Assembly (NCBI GenBank): GCA_014529385.2
Contig: CM043945.1
Location: 92,546,112 to 92,610,111 of the forward strand
Direction: 5' to 3'
DNA: 64,000 nucleotides
Source of the DNA: Adiantum capillus-veneris
Lineage: Eukaryota > Streptophyta > Polypodiopsida > Polypodiales > Pteridaceae
This document shows positions 10,937 through 21,738 of the stretch, piece after piece; position 1 is the first letter of the stretch; every line of letters starts with the position of its first letter. Under the pieces are notes generated by a model. The model made no database searches and was not told where the DNA came from. It saw nothing but the letters and a program-made list of their open reading frames with translations. Made by a program: the position numbers and the translations under genes.

Positions 10937-11623
10937 CTAAATGAAAGAGATGACCTCCTTAAGACTCTTCGGTGATGGGAGCTCAATAAGAGCCTTTGCC
11001 TTTGAAGGATCCACATCAATGCCTTTATAGGAAACCTTGTGACTGAGCAAGATCACTTCATCCTCACCTATGTGGCACTTGTCGGGGTTGAGTTGACCTC
11101 CCATGTCGTAGAGCTTCTTTAAACCTTCTTCTACCCTTTGTAGATGCAATGATTTTGAGCTATAAATGCAGAAATCATCAATGAACATCCTAATTGACTT
11201 TCCAAAGAATGCTTGGAACACCATGTTCATGAAACGTTGGAATGTTGCAGGAGCATTTGTCAGACCAAATGGCATGACTCTAAAAGCATAACAACCCCAA
11301 GGAGTGATAAAGGTTGTTTTCAATTCATCTTCCAATGCGATACCTATTTGAAAGTAGCCTGAGTAGCCATCACACACAGTGTACTTCTCATGAACAGCTA
11401 CCTCATTTAGTATCTCATCCTGAAATGGGAGGGGAAAGTGATCTCTTTTTGTTGCTTCATTGAGTGGACGGTAATCCACACACACCCTCCACTTTCCGTT
11501 TTTCTTAGGAGTGACAACAACGGGAGAGACCCACTCTGAATTCTCCACTGGATAAATGAAACCTGCTGCTAGAAGCTTTCTTACCTCCTTGAGTAAAGCC
11601 TGCTCCTTGATGACTCCTAGCCT
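10937..11623 (-). pseudogene. Reverse transcriptase of element A
   Basis: Copies element RNA into cDNA. It continues the gag-protease frame after the TGA at 11624-11626. Visible blocks are WVSPVVVTPKKNGKWRVCVDYRPLN, DGYSGYFQI, FRVMPFGLTNAPATFQR and the catalytic FIDDF, then KCHIGEDEV and the DPSKAKAL thumb region. Both Asp of the FxDD box are present. The domain ends at a TAG (10937-10939). Upstream and downstream parts are in one frame, so only nonsense codons, not frameshifts, break RT. Confidence 0.9.
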
Positions 11624-13720
11624 TCATAGCTTCTGAGCCTTAGGTGTGGCCTCTGGCTTCAACTCAATTTTGTGTTGAACAGCATCTACTCCACGCACAT
11701 CGGTGTAGTCTTTAGCAAAAAGCCTAGGAAATTTCCTTAGCACACATTTGAACTCCTCTCTTTCATCCTTTGTAAGTGTTGTAGATAGCATACCTTCTAG
11801 CATTCTTTCATCTTCCACTTTTTGGTTCTCTTGGGAACCTACCTCCTCCAAACCTTGACAAGAGGTCTCTTGGTTGGTTGGCTTAAACCTTACCCCCATG
11901 ACTTCGATGGAAGACTCCTCTTCAATAATGCTGCCGCTACTTTCTTCCTCTGAAGTATTATCGGTCCAACCTTCTTCCGTCTCACTTTGAGATGATTCTT
12001 CATGGAGCTCCTCCTGACGTTGCTCCTTCATGTCAAAGACAACCTTCTTATGATTTTCGTTCCAGCAAATTAGCTTTCCACTCTCCCAATCCTGCAAAGC
12101 TCGCATTTTCATTAGCCATGGTCTCCCTAGGATAAATGGGTAACCATTTTCATTGGTAGACATGACATAGAAATCCACTGCCTTCTTAATGCCAAAGGCC
12201 TCCACAAAAACATTTTTACAAATGCCTACGCACCTAGCCTTGCTATTGTTTGCCATCTTGACCTTAATTTCAGGTGTCTCATGGATGTGCATGCCTAGTT
12301 TTTGCATGAGTCCCTCTGTCATGATGCAAATTTGTGCACCCCCATCCACTAGACCTTTCCTAACCAATCTCCCTTTTATGTAACAATCTAGCACAGGGGT
12401 AATGTCCTCATTCATTTCAGCTTGTGCAATTTTTACAACAGGCACACTCTCTTTTACCTTTCTCCTAGTGCTAAATGCCCTTGTTAAATCCCTCCTAACT
12501 TGTGGACATAATGCAAGAAATTGAGGCCATGAGATATCAGGACCCTTACCTCTCATGTCTTCCAGCAGGTTGTATGGAGCCATTCCATGTCCAAGAGGAA
12601 AGTCTTGGAGGTTGATACGACGTCGAGTCCTGTTAGCTTCCTTGGTCTCCTTTGCCTTCTTTTCTCGTCCATGGTCAGTTTGTGATGTAACTCCTTCTTT
12701 CTCCTTACCTTTCCCTCGGCCACGCTTAATGCCATTTGCTTCCATGTCAACCTCTCTTGAATTTGTCACCTCTACCACATGCACGTTTGGGTCTGGCAAA
12801 GGTGGAACTCCTTCCACTCCTTGTGGAGGTGGTCTTGCTCCATTTGGCCTTTGTATAAGCCGTGGTTGCTGACTAGTTCCTTCACCTGCATTCATCACCG
12901 GGTAATTCAAGTTAGGTCTCCCTGGCTCCCCACGGGGCCAAGGACAATTATACATCCCATGTTCAGACTCACCGCAATTCCAACATTGCAAGACTCTCCT
13001 AGGTCGTGGGTCTCGCTCTTCAGACTTCTTTGCTTGTCCCTTTGGACCTACAGCTTGTGCAAGGTGAATTGACAAGTTGCTTAAAGATTCATTTAACTTC
13101 TCAATCACTTCCGCCATTACCTCAGGAAGCTCCTTAGATGTTGATGCTTGTGACTTACCTTTGGGTCTAAGACCTTCTATTGGAACCTCCCCCCTTAAGC
13201 ACTTGAGTTTCCTATATTTCTCAGCAGCCCTAGTTTCAGCTGCATCAAAGGTAGCAGGTGCACCCGTCTCAACTTTTACCTTAAGGTCAGGAAAGAGTCC
13301 GGCTGTGAACCTCTCCTTCTTTAGAAATTCTGCACCATCACCAGGGTTAGCAACATTTCGTATCCATAGAGCCCAAAGACGTAGGAACTCTTGCTTGTAC
13401 AAGTAGTAGTCATCTAAGTCTTTTTGCTTATGAGAAACAATGTCTTGCCATAATTTCTGAGTGTTTTGGGGATCAAAGAAGTATTTCTTGAAACGATTCA
13501 AAACTTCCGTGTAATTCCCTTTAACTTCCTCAGGCAAAGAGTCAAACCAAGTGCTAGCATCTTTCCTAAGGACCACCTCAAACATTTCTACACGTTCTTG
13601 ATCAGTTACTATCCTCTTGATACGGCAAGACATCTTGAAATTCGCTAGAAATAATTCTGCATCCTCTCCAGGCTCTCCAAAGAAAAGAGGATATCCAGAC
13701 ATTTGGCGTTGGCTCTCCAT
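11624..13720 (-). pseudogene. Gag and aspartic protease of element A
   Basis: 698 codons from ATG 13720 (an in-frame TTG at 13798 is unlikely as start) to a TGA at 11624-11626. Residues about 9-175 form the retrotransposon Gag domain (PLFFGEPGEDAELFLANF, WFDSLPEE, FTAGLFPDLK). One CCHC knuckle (CWNCGESEHGMYNC) is at about 246-259. A Lys/Arg-rich linker leads to the retropepsin, with active-site Asp at about 459 in LVDGGAQI and the closing ILGRPWLM at about 530. Gly replaces the usual Ser/Thr after Asp. An acidic Glu/Ser-rich tail follows. The stop looks like CGA to TGA, since the reading continues in frame into RT. Confidence 0.88.
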
Positions 13721-14314
13721 TGAATTGATTTCAAAGTGACGCGTTTTTGTTTTTTCTTTCTTTAAAAGATTTACACAATAATATTTTCTAAATTGCAATC
13801 TATTCTACAACAAAATAAAAATATTCACATCAAATGACCTATGATATCAATAAGAGGTAGAATGACAGGGTTTGGTGACGCGAGAATTTCTCCTACTCTT
13901 TGGGCACCAAACATGAATACCAGACGTTGTTGAAAATGGATTTTTCTACTAATTGCAATGTTTACTCTAATGTGTGGAGTGAAATGAAAGGGAAAAACCT
14001 GTATTCCTGGGCCATTATCCATGGTCTATGCATGACCTTATTCTTAAAACAAAACAAAATTATAGACGTCCAAACTAAGGTCGTACCTAATGAGAGGCAA
14101 AATAAAAGGATTTACTGATGCGTTTATCTCTACCAACCTAAGAGGACCTAAAATTCTACGAATTACTCGCTGAAATTGCAACTTAGTACTAACAATTATG
14201 TGTACCTTTTGCCTTGCAATGGGAATGAAGGGATCATACAAATTCTCGTGATTCATGCAAGCTACTTGATTATGCTAAAGGTTGAGCCTTCACAAAACAT
14301 ACACAAGCCTGTTC
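13721..14314 (-). other. 5' untranslated leader of element A
   Basis: About 590 bases between the primer-binding site and the gag start, read on the minus strand. It contains no ORF with a recognisable product. Upstream ATGs are present, as is common in such leaders. Confidence 0.6.
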
Positions 14315-14330
14315 CTCAGTGGGGGCACCA
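14315..14330 (-). promoter_or_regulatory. Primer-binding site of element A
   Basis: On the minus strand TGGTGCCCCCACTGAG follows the LTR end ...CA after four bases. TGG complements a tRNA CCA tail. I cannot name the tRNA; it is not the initiator-Met form seen in elements B and C. Confidence 0.6.
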
Positions 14331-14334
14331 ACAT

Positions 14335-14593
14335 TGAGGTGGTCCGGGGCGGGCAACAAGAAGAGCAACCTCTAGACACCCTTCAAGGCTCCCGTGCTGC
14401 TCAATGGGGCTGGGGCACAACACAACACAAACCAAAACAACAAACCCACAGCCAAATCCCAACTACACAAGGGGCACCACCTAGTTTAAGAGCGAACTAG
14501 GACGCAAAAGAGGAGAATCGTTAGATCAACCCACAAACAAGCAAGGAATTTACACTAACCCTCTCTCCAATGAAACACTCTCACACACTAAAA

Positions 14594-14643
<50 letters not shown>

Positions 14644-16954
14644 TGTACAACTTAGCTTCAACTTTATATTTTGCACAAAAAGGAACTTAGAGCTTGCGGA
14701 ATCAAGTGACAAGATTTGGTTATAGCATCACTAGCACATTGTCTTAGGGTTATGGGAGCCCTCTCACCATCCACCCTCTTACAATGGTAGCCAAACAATA
14801 GCCAATGAATCACAAGCAACAAAACAACAACCTTCAATGAAACAAGTCACCTTATGAAGCTGAATGAGTTTGCCGAGCCAAATTGGAGGAGAAGCGTGAG
14901 CCTTTGGACATGAATTGCACCCAAAACTACCAATTCATTGATGTTGGGGTAGATACAACAATGGTAGGAAGAATATCTTCTACTCGCACTCACTCAAACT
15001 AGCTCAAGCTTTTCTATGCACCAAGGTGATGGTGTATAGAAAGCTTACTCTCTCTTTACAACCAAGATAGAACTGGCGTGTGGTACTTTCAATCTAGTGT
15101 GCAATGGTATAGTGATGTCTTTTACAAGGAGGAATGGGTTCTATTTATAGGTTTTAGAAGCCTTGATTAGGATTAAGCCTAATCAATTTTATTAGGAAAG
15201 ATCAAGGATTATGAATTTTTATGAATTTCAAATGAGAATGGGGTCTCTCTTTTCTCTTGAGTCACATGGATGTGGGCTCAAGTAAGAGAATTATTGATGT
15301 GGTGAAAGGAGAGAAAATTCCATGGGAGTGAGTGAATTTGGTTTACTTGTGCGGTTGCCTACTCCATATGTTGATAGTGTGGGTGCATTTTTACAAGAGA
15401 AGTTTGTTGTTAGTGGTAATAATCACTAGAATTGTTAGTGATTCATTTACAATGGGTAGGATGAGTTGATTTGATGAAGGAAGAGGGGTGAATTAAAAGA
15501 GAATCATTGAGATGGTGAAGCTTTGAAGAAGCTTGAACTCACCCTTGTGTAGATTGTGGAAAAAATGACCGCTGGTCTTCTTCTTCTTCTTCGCTTCTTT
15601 ACGCCGCCGCCACGGTTGACCACCACGATGAAAAGAGGATTTGTTGATGAAAAATCCTCAATTTTCAGAATTTATCATGGTTAAGATGCTGAATTTTAGA
15701 TATTTTTAGGAGAGGTAAATGAAATTGTAACATAGAAGCAATAGAGAGAGACATGGAGAGGGTGTATGTATGTAGAGGTTCATAAAAGAACTATAGGGAT
15801 GAGAGAGAAGGGTAATGGTGAAGAGGGTGGGAGAAGCCATGGAAATTGCAGGTTTGAGTGAGGGAAGGAGAGGGAGGGATGTGTAATAATGAGTAGGTGT
15901 GTGGAAGGGTGAGAGAAGACTAAGGGCTACTTGTGAGAAAAGTGGGCAGACTGGGGTCCACTCAAAAAATCATAGCTCACCGCTGGTAGCTTCAAAAATC
16001 ATGAAAACATTTGAGGTGATTATTCAGAGCGTGGGCTACATTTTCTCTTTACACCGCCACTCCAAATTCGGAGTGGAGATAGGTGCCAAAATTCTCACCA
16101 AAAATCCTATTTTTATGCCTGCAAAAGTCTTTTAGTGGCCCCCTCCTTTGTTGAATTTGTACAATGCATCCAAGAGTGAGCCCCTCCTTTGTAATATTAT
16201 AATACAAAGCATCCAAGTGGCCCTTGACCCATGCATGGAGGAGGATTATTGGTGAATAAAGAAATATATACATGGTGGGACTAGTGTATGGACTATTCAT
16301 GGATTTTAGCTCAATGAGCACATGGTGTTAGAATAATGAGTAAAAATAATAATAAAAATATGGAGGAGTTATGGATATGGAAAGATATTGGAATCATATG
16401 ATATGGTCCCTCCTTGAATTATTTTGGGTGAAAGAGGAAAAGGTATGCAAGTAAATAATATAATAAACGTAACCAATGAGTAGAAATCAATTTTTTGTTT
16501 TCACGAGGGTGAGGATGAAAATGTGGGAGTGATTTGTATAAAGGAAAAATATGAGGTTAGAGTATGTACATATTGGCAAAAAATATAATTATGGTGTAAG
16601 AGGATGAAAGAAGGTGTACATAGGTTTAATAAAACACACACCTAAGTAGAAATATTTAAATAAAATAACAAAATAATTATAAAAAATCCCTATATTTAGG
16701 CCATATATACAATGAAATATTTACACACAAAGAGGCCATAATATACTTTTATTTTTTTATTTTTTTTATTTTTTTGGCTCAACTAGCACAGTGACTAGCT
16801 AGCTAAAGGTTTTTAAGAAGATATGGGAAAAGCCCCCTAACTCACACACACCTATGTACAGTGAAATGGTAGGGATAGCCATAGCGTTTGGGTGAATTTG
16901 GTAGGGTGGATTAACTTACTATGGCAATTATGGAGAGCCGAAAAACGACTATCA
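14335..16954 (-). repeat. 5' LTR of element A (2620 bp)
   Basis: From TGAGGTGGTCCGGGG to AAAAACGACTATCA, a direct repeat of 5394-8413. It carries the same TATA box (complement of 15142-15149), a GA tract at 14597-14640, and lacks the 359-base pol patch. GTAC follows at 16955-16958. Confidence 0.92.
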
Positions 16955-16958
16955 GTAC
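16955..16958. other. Right target-site duplication GTAC of element A
   Basis: Matches GTAC at 5390-5393. The older gypsy sequence resumes here. Confidence 0.8.
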
Positions 16959-16989
16959 TTGTGAAATTTGGTCAAATTTGGGATAGTTT

Positions 16990-17574
16990 TGAAAAAGTTG
17001 TGCTCAATTTTCTTTTTATGGTCAAGTTTAGACTTTTCGACAGTATTGGTCAATGGCTAAAACCTATTTTCAATGCTAAAATTAACAACAAGACGCCTCG
17101 AAGGAAAGCACAAAGGGAATGGAATGTTGCACCCTATGAGATAACTAATATCTCTTCGAATGAGAAAGCTCACATCACTGAACAGGTACTTGAAGCCATT
17201 TCGACTAACACCTTCATCGGAAGGTTTCAGGCAGCAGATGGGAAAATAGTCAAGGCCACAATCTTTCCACGGGAAATGTGGACATTGCATCAAAAGCTAG
17301 AGGTGCAAGCAGGGGCAAGTTCCTACAATTAGATAGCTTCTTACGATTGCCTCCTTGGGGAACGGACTTCAGACTAGCTCATGAGGTCATAAGTTCCATT
17401 CAGCACAATGGTGAAGCAACTCTAATCGACAAAGATGGGGCAGTCGTCAAGGTAAAGATCACAACAGAAATTATGAATGAAGCCCTCCACCTACCACAAG
17501 GGAAGCACAATCTCCTACAAAGACAAAGCAAGGGTTTTGAAAATTTGTCAACACACCATACCTATGAGAGATGA
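16990..17574 (+). pseudogene. Unrecognised pre-gag domain fragments of element 2
   Basis: Two overlapping frames. The first (to 17332) contains APYEITNISSNEKAHI and NTFIGRFQAADGKIVKA. The second (17278-17574) contains ATLIDKDGAVVKVKITTEIM and NEALHLPQG. Both segments have counterparts, in the same order, at 23980-24160 and 24290-24400 in element E (PYQLDPSSVKMAKA, TVFTGRFKSEEGHQVEM, QKVEVVITKEIVAEALKLP). The protein is therefore a conserved ORF of this family. The xVxIT-E-I-xEAL-LP segment resembles a pattern in plant transposon-associated proteins of unknown role, which I hold only loosely. It then fuses abruptly to RT, suggesting a deletion of gag. Confidence 0.6.
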
Positions 17575-18895
17575 TGCGAAACCAAGCAGACAAAGGCCAT
17601 ACACTTATAATGAAACATTTTCCAGAAATATTAAAGAAGAGATAGAAAAGCTAAAAGAAGTGAAATTCATTTATGAAATTGAACACCCAGATTGGGTGTC
17701 TTGAATTGTTGTAGTAACCAAGAAAATTGGAAAACTAAGGATGTGTGTCAATCTCAAGAAAGGGAATGCAACTACCATTAGAGACAACTTTCCTCTTCCA
17801 ATCACTGAGCATGTTTTAGAACGATTTGCACGAAAAGAAGCTTACAACTTTTTAGATGGCTTTTTGGGATACAATCAACTTTTGGTTGACCCCAAATATC
17901 GGCATAAAATTGCCTTTACAACTGAATGGGGTATTTTTGCCTATCAATTTATGCCTTTTGGGTTAACTAATGCTCCTGCCACCTTTCAAAGATTGATGAG
18001 TCATGCTTTTACATAATATCTTCAGAATTTCTTGGAGGTGTATATAGATGATCTATGTGTACATTCATCAATCCGAGCTGGTCATTTTGAACACCTCAAA
18101 AAGGTATTCAAAAATTGTAGACTTTATAAGATTTGCTTAAATCCTAAAAAGTACACATTTATGGGTAGACAAGGAAAAATTCTTGGATATATAGTGTCTA
18201 AAAATGGCATAGCTACTGACATGGAAAAGATTCATGCTATTGCTGATTTGCCTAGAACAACAACAGTCAAAGGGGTTCAATCTTTCATGGAACATTGTGG
18301 ATATTACATGCGATTCATTTACATGTACGCTATAATTGCGAAACCCATGTACATCTTGATTACACTCTTTGAATGGACTGATGATGTGAAGAATCCTTCA
18401 TGAAGCTTAAGCAAGCTCTCACTTCAGTTTCAATATTAAAAGCACTAGATTGGAATAAGATATTCCACATACTTGTAGATGCTTCCAATTTTTCCACTGG
18501 GTGTATTCTAGCTCAACCAGGAGACGAAAAAATTGATTTTTCTATTTCTTATGCTAGTAGGAAGTTGAATATGGCAAAGAAAAACTATACAAGCACAAAA
18601 AGGGAAGGATTAGGGATGATCTATGCCGTCAAAAAATATAGACATTACCTATTAGCCAACAAATTTATGCTCTTTGTGGACCACCAAGCCTTATTGTACT
18701 TGGTCAACAAGCCATGAAACACAGGAAGAATAATGAGATATTTCATTATTCTTTTGGAATTTGTTTTCACTGTAATTGTGAAAAAAGGCACCACTCACCA
18801 AAGAGCAGATCATTTGTCAAGGAGTATATCAGGAGAACCACCTAAGGGAGTAGACGATGATCTACTAGATGCATATCTGTTCTCCATTGAAATGA
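17537..18895 (+). pseudogene. Reverse transcriptase and RNase H of element 2
   Basis: RT begins QHTIPMRDDAKPSRQRPY, continues MCVNLKKGNATTIRDNFPLP and QFMPFGLTNAPATFQR to the catalytic YIDDLCVHS near 18047. In-frame stops lie at 17702-17704 and 18014-18016; a frameshift near 18395 leads to RNase H (HILVDASNFSTGCILAQ, KREGLGMIYAVKKYRHYLL, VDHQALLYL), with another stop at 18715-18717. ADHLSRSISGEPPKGVDDD closes the domain. The RT is close to that of element D (QHTIPMNSMAKPVQQRPY), placing both in one clade. No second RNase H of the Tat type is visible. Confidence 0.85.
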
Positions 18896-18905
18896 TACCT
18901 CGATA

Positions 18906-19607
18906 GTCGAAAAATATGGTATCCTTGATGACGATAGCTCAAGTGGATTTGCAAATATCACTTCAATTACAACTGGATTAATTGAGCAATCAGCTATGTA
19001 TCAATTACTAGCAGGAAGGCTGTACAAAATAAATCATGATGGAATACTGATTTTGTGTATTAATCCTGATGAGAAAACCCAATACCTAAGTCAAGCACAT
19101 AGTACCATAATGGGACTTCACTTTGCGGAAGACCAAACTATGCAATGGATCTTGAGACTTGGAGTATTTTGGCCAACTATGAGGAGGGATGTTCATTCAT
19201 TTGTAAAACAATGTCCTCAATGCCAAAAACAAGCACGCATACCTCATGTGACATTGTTCCAAATATCACTCATTCCTAAGTGGAGTAACTATTTAGTTAC
19301 TTACTTATCAAACCGAACATTTCCTGAGGATATGAGTAAACACCGCCAAAGAGCAATTGAAACTGAAGCAAGAGACTATGCTCTTATTGGAAATCAAATA
19401 TATCAAAGAGAAAAGGATCAACATTTGCGTCTTTGTGCAAATAAAGACAAATATATTCCCATCATAGAACAAGCACATGCTGGATTAGCTGGAGGTTACA
19501 TTTCTAGTGAGACCACCGCAAGAGCAATCTTGATGGCAGGCATATGGTGGCTGACACTTTTTGTAGATGCCAAAGAATATGTTCGAAGGTGTGATGCATG
19601 TCAATGA
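18906..19607 (+). pseudogene. Two tandem H2C2 zinc modules before the integrase core (element 2)
   Basis: From 18906 one frame is open to a TGA at 19605-19607. It holds two copies of the integrase zinc-binding region. Module 1 has LAGRLYKINHDGILILC, AHSTIMGLHFAEDQ and CPQCQKQ. Module 2, after PKWSNYLVTYLSNRTFPEDM, has ALIGNQIYQREKDQHLRLC, AHAGLAGGYISSET and CDACQ; here the second His is Tyr. Gypsy integrases normally have one such module. Element D has only one, aligned to module 2. The extra copy is thus an inserted or duplicated module between RNase H and integrase, not an assembly of two separate elements, since RNase H and core flank it once each. Confidence 0.8.
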
Positions 19608-19613
19608 GCAAAA

Positions 19614-20581
19614 ATGCCAACCCGTGTAGATAGCATGTCCTTAAGACCAATGATGGGGGCTAGAGCTTTTGCAAAATGGGGTATAGACTTTGTTGGGCCA
19701 ATACAACCACTTGCTTATAGAACCCAAGCTCAATATATCATTGTAGCTACGGACTATTTGACCAAATGGACAGAGGCTAAAGCAACCCAAAAGAATGATG
19801 CCAGAACCACAGCCGCATTCTTGTATGAGAATGTGTTCACAAGATATGGCTGCCAATAGAAATTGTCAGTGATAGGGGAACTCATTTCCTCAACGAGGTA
19901 ATTGAGTATTTGCTTAATGAATTTATGGTCATCCATAACAAATGGGCTCCCTATCACCCACCAGCAAATGGAGAAGCTGAGCATACGGATAAAATTCTTA
20001 GCTCGGTACTGACTAAAGTGGTTAGTTCAGGAAGAACAGATTGGGAAATAAATCTCCATGATGCTCTATGGGCTTATAAAGTCTCATTCAAGACAGCTTT
20101 AAATGCTACACCCTTTAACCTTGTTTATGGTCCTGATGCCATACTGCCGATAGAATTTATATTGCAGACACTAAGGGTGGCTAAGGATCTTGAGTGAACT
20201 AGACATGAATTGTTAGAGAGGCTTGAATATTTAGAAAATCTTGATGAGCAAAGTCTAATAGCTGTAGCTCACATCTATGCACAAAAGCGAAAACAAAAAC
20301 AATTTTTTGATTCTCATCTAGTGACAAAAAACTTCAAACAAGGGGACTTAGTTTTAGTATATTCCCTTAAGCAACACATTCCCAAGTTTAAGAAAAAGAG
20401 AAACAGATCGTTTATCATTGAAGATGTATCTCCAAGTGGAGCAGTTAAGTTTTCCACCCTAGATGGTGAACCAATGGCTAATTGGATTAGTGGATGCCAT
20501 TTAAAGAAGTACAATTTTCCACTAACCAATGAATTGCTAGAAAAAATGCATGCAGCAAAGCAAAGAAAGATAAAACAATAG
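19614..20581 (+). pseudogene. Integrase core and C-terminus of element 2
   Basis: The DDE core shows Asp in KWGIDFVGPI, Asp in IVSDRGTHF (after a frameshift near 19857) and Glu in ANGEAEHTDK. The C-terminal part in frame 20210-20581 has FKQGDLVLVYSLKQH, a Phe-Ile-Ile-Glu equivalent of the GPY/F motif and TLDGEPMANWISGCHLKKY, then a basic tail. A TGA at 20195-20197 separates core and C-terminus. No chromodomain is seen. Catalytic residues persist despite frame breaks. Confidence 0.85.
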
Positions 20582-21150
20582 CAGGTTATTGATGAGGCCT
20601 AAGAGGAAGCTCAACTTCGAGTACTCAAAAGGAAAGCTACTCTCAAGAATCAGCTAATACCTATTCCCATCAACACTCTGGAACTAGATGAACGACTATG
20701 GGAATTACAGAAGGATGCAATGTCAACAGATGATGAATGGTTAGATGAAATGGACCTTCGCATCAAAGTATAGCTGAACAATCATAGCATGAATGCATTG
20801 GTAGATACAAGAGCTCGAGTAAATACAGTCAGTTATTCCACGTACAAAAAAGCAACAAGTCAGTCTTTGACAGTAGGAATACCGACTATTAAACGATGCA
20901 ACAAGAACCCAACCCCAACATGGGGAGTAGTCAACTTAAATGTAATAGTACATGGATGTTCATGCCCTCAACAGTTCGTATGCTTACCAGATAAACACAT
21001 GAATGAAACAATGATTCTTGGAATCTCATGAATGCAGACGTACAAGGCAGTACCAGATTGGGATACAAATCAGCTCAAGCTATCACCTAAACGCGGACAA
21101 CTCATTGTTCCAATTGCACCAAGCAAAGAGGAATGGAAAGGAGGTTAGCA
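20582..21150 (+). pseudogene. Retropepsin-like module downstream of integrase (element 2)
   Basis: In frame 20789-21031 and its flanks: MNALVDTRARVNTVSY, then about 70 residues, then ETMILGIS, a TGA where Trp is expected, and MQTYKAVPDWDTNQLKL. The start matches the retropepsin active-site pattern (ALVDTGAxxNxxS, here Arg for Gly) and the end matches the closing ILGxxWM...A..DW of plant gypsy proteases. Normal gypsy order puts protease before RT. A comparable module follows integrase in element D at 47032-47406. I infer a family-specific second protease-like domain; loss of the active-site Gly means this copy is dead. Confidence 0.7.
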
Positions 21151-21720
21151 GCAGAGCAAACCACAAAGTAATCAATCTTCTCATCCTATAGACAAGCAAA
21201 TGCTACAAGTAGCATGCAAGGAGTCAGGTAAATTTGCGTACCAAAAGCATAGCTTAAGGACAAGCCGATTCAAATTTGGGTGCTCAAAACACCATCTACC
21301 GTATCTAAGACGGTTCCAAGGTTTAAAACACAAAGAAGAGCATCTTCAAGCAGGGAACCTAAAACAACTTTGGTTTTGGAGAAAAAAGGAACATTTATCT
21401 TCTCCGCAAACTGTAAAACCGATAAAGCAGTGGAGAGTTAAGTCCCAGAACACTCAACCACAACATTTTCTTGAAGAAAAACCAAGATACCAGTGGTGGA
21501 TAAAAGCTCATCAACCATCATTATTGATTTTCTCTTTGGGAAACAGCAAAAGAAAACCTCGACCTTAGAAACGCTTGAGTTAATTACTCAAGCCCCAACT
21601 CTTGCACAACATAATGGTTTGAAGTGCATTGCTCTTTAAAGCATGGTAGAGCCAACCAAGGCTATGCATAGACACGATTGTTCAACCCATGCACACAGTC
21701 GTCCCGGAGTATGCCATCTA
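21151..21720 (+). pseudogene. Post-integrase tail of element 2
   Basis: A frame open at 21200-21568 (122 codons) and flanking frames encode basic, Gln/Lys-rich sequence with no domain I recognise. It ends at the TATGCATAGACACG block (21662-21675) also present at the end of element 1. It is probably the degenerate C-terminus of the polyprotein. Confidence 0.4.
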
Positions 21721-21738
21721 GGAGGAAGGGAACGGGAA
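21721..21738 (+). promoter_or_regulatory. Polypurine tract of element 2
   Basis: GGAGGAAGGGAACGGGAA follows the tail, in the same place as the element 1 tract. A second purine run (GCAGAGGGAGGAAA, 21762-21775) 25 bases on is an alternative. Confidence 0.45.

Larger units (their letters stand above)
5394..16954 (-). mobile_element. Element A: Tat-like Ty3/gypsy LTR retrotransposon, nearly full length
   Basis: An 11.6-kb element on the minus strand with LTRs at 14335-16954 (5') and 5394-8413 (3'), both starting TGAGG and ending CTATCA on the plus strand. Within it are a candidate primer-binding site, gag, protease, RT, RNase H, a second RNase H, integrase and a polypurine tract, in that order on the minus strand. 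The gag-to-RNase H frame is continuous except for three nonsense codons; integrase is in another frame after one shift. The second, archaeal/plant-type RNase H (aRNH) is established as typical of the Tat lineage. The LTRs differ at dozens of sites by eye, so it is older than element B. It interrupted an older gypsy region. Confidence 0.92.
16959..21738 (+). mobile_element. Element 2: decayed Ty3/gypsy element, internal region
   Basis: Plus-strand order: pre-gag domain fragments, RT, RNase H, two H2C2 modules, integrase core and C-terminus, a retropepsin-like segment, tail, polypurine tract. Gag and the usual pre-RT protease are missing, because the pre-gag fragment runs directly into RT at about 17540. 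Many stops and frameshifts mark it as old. Its 5' leader lies on the other side of element A (3184-5393). Confidence 0.8.
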
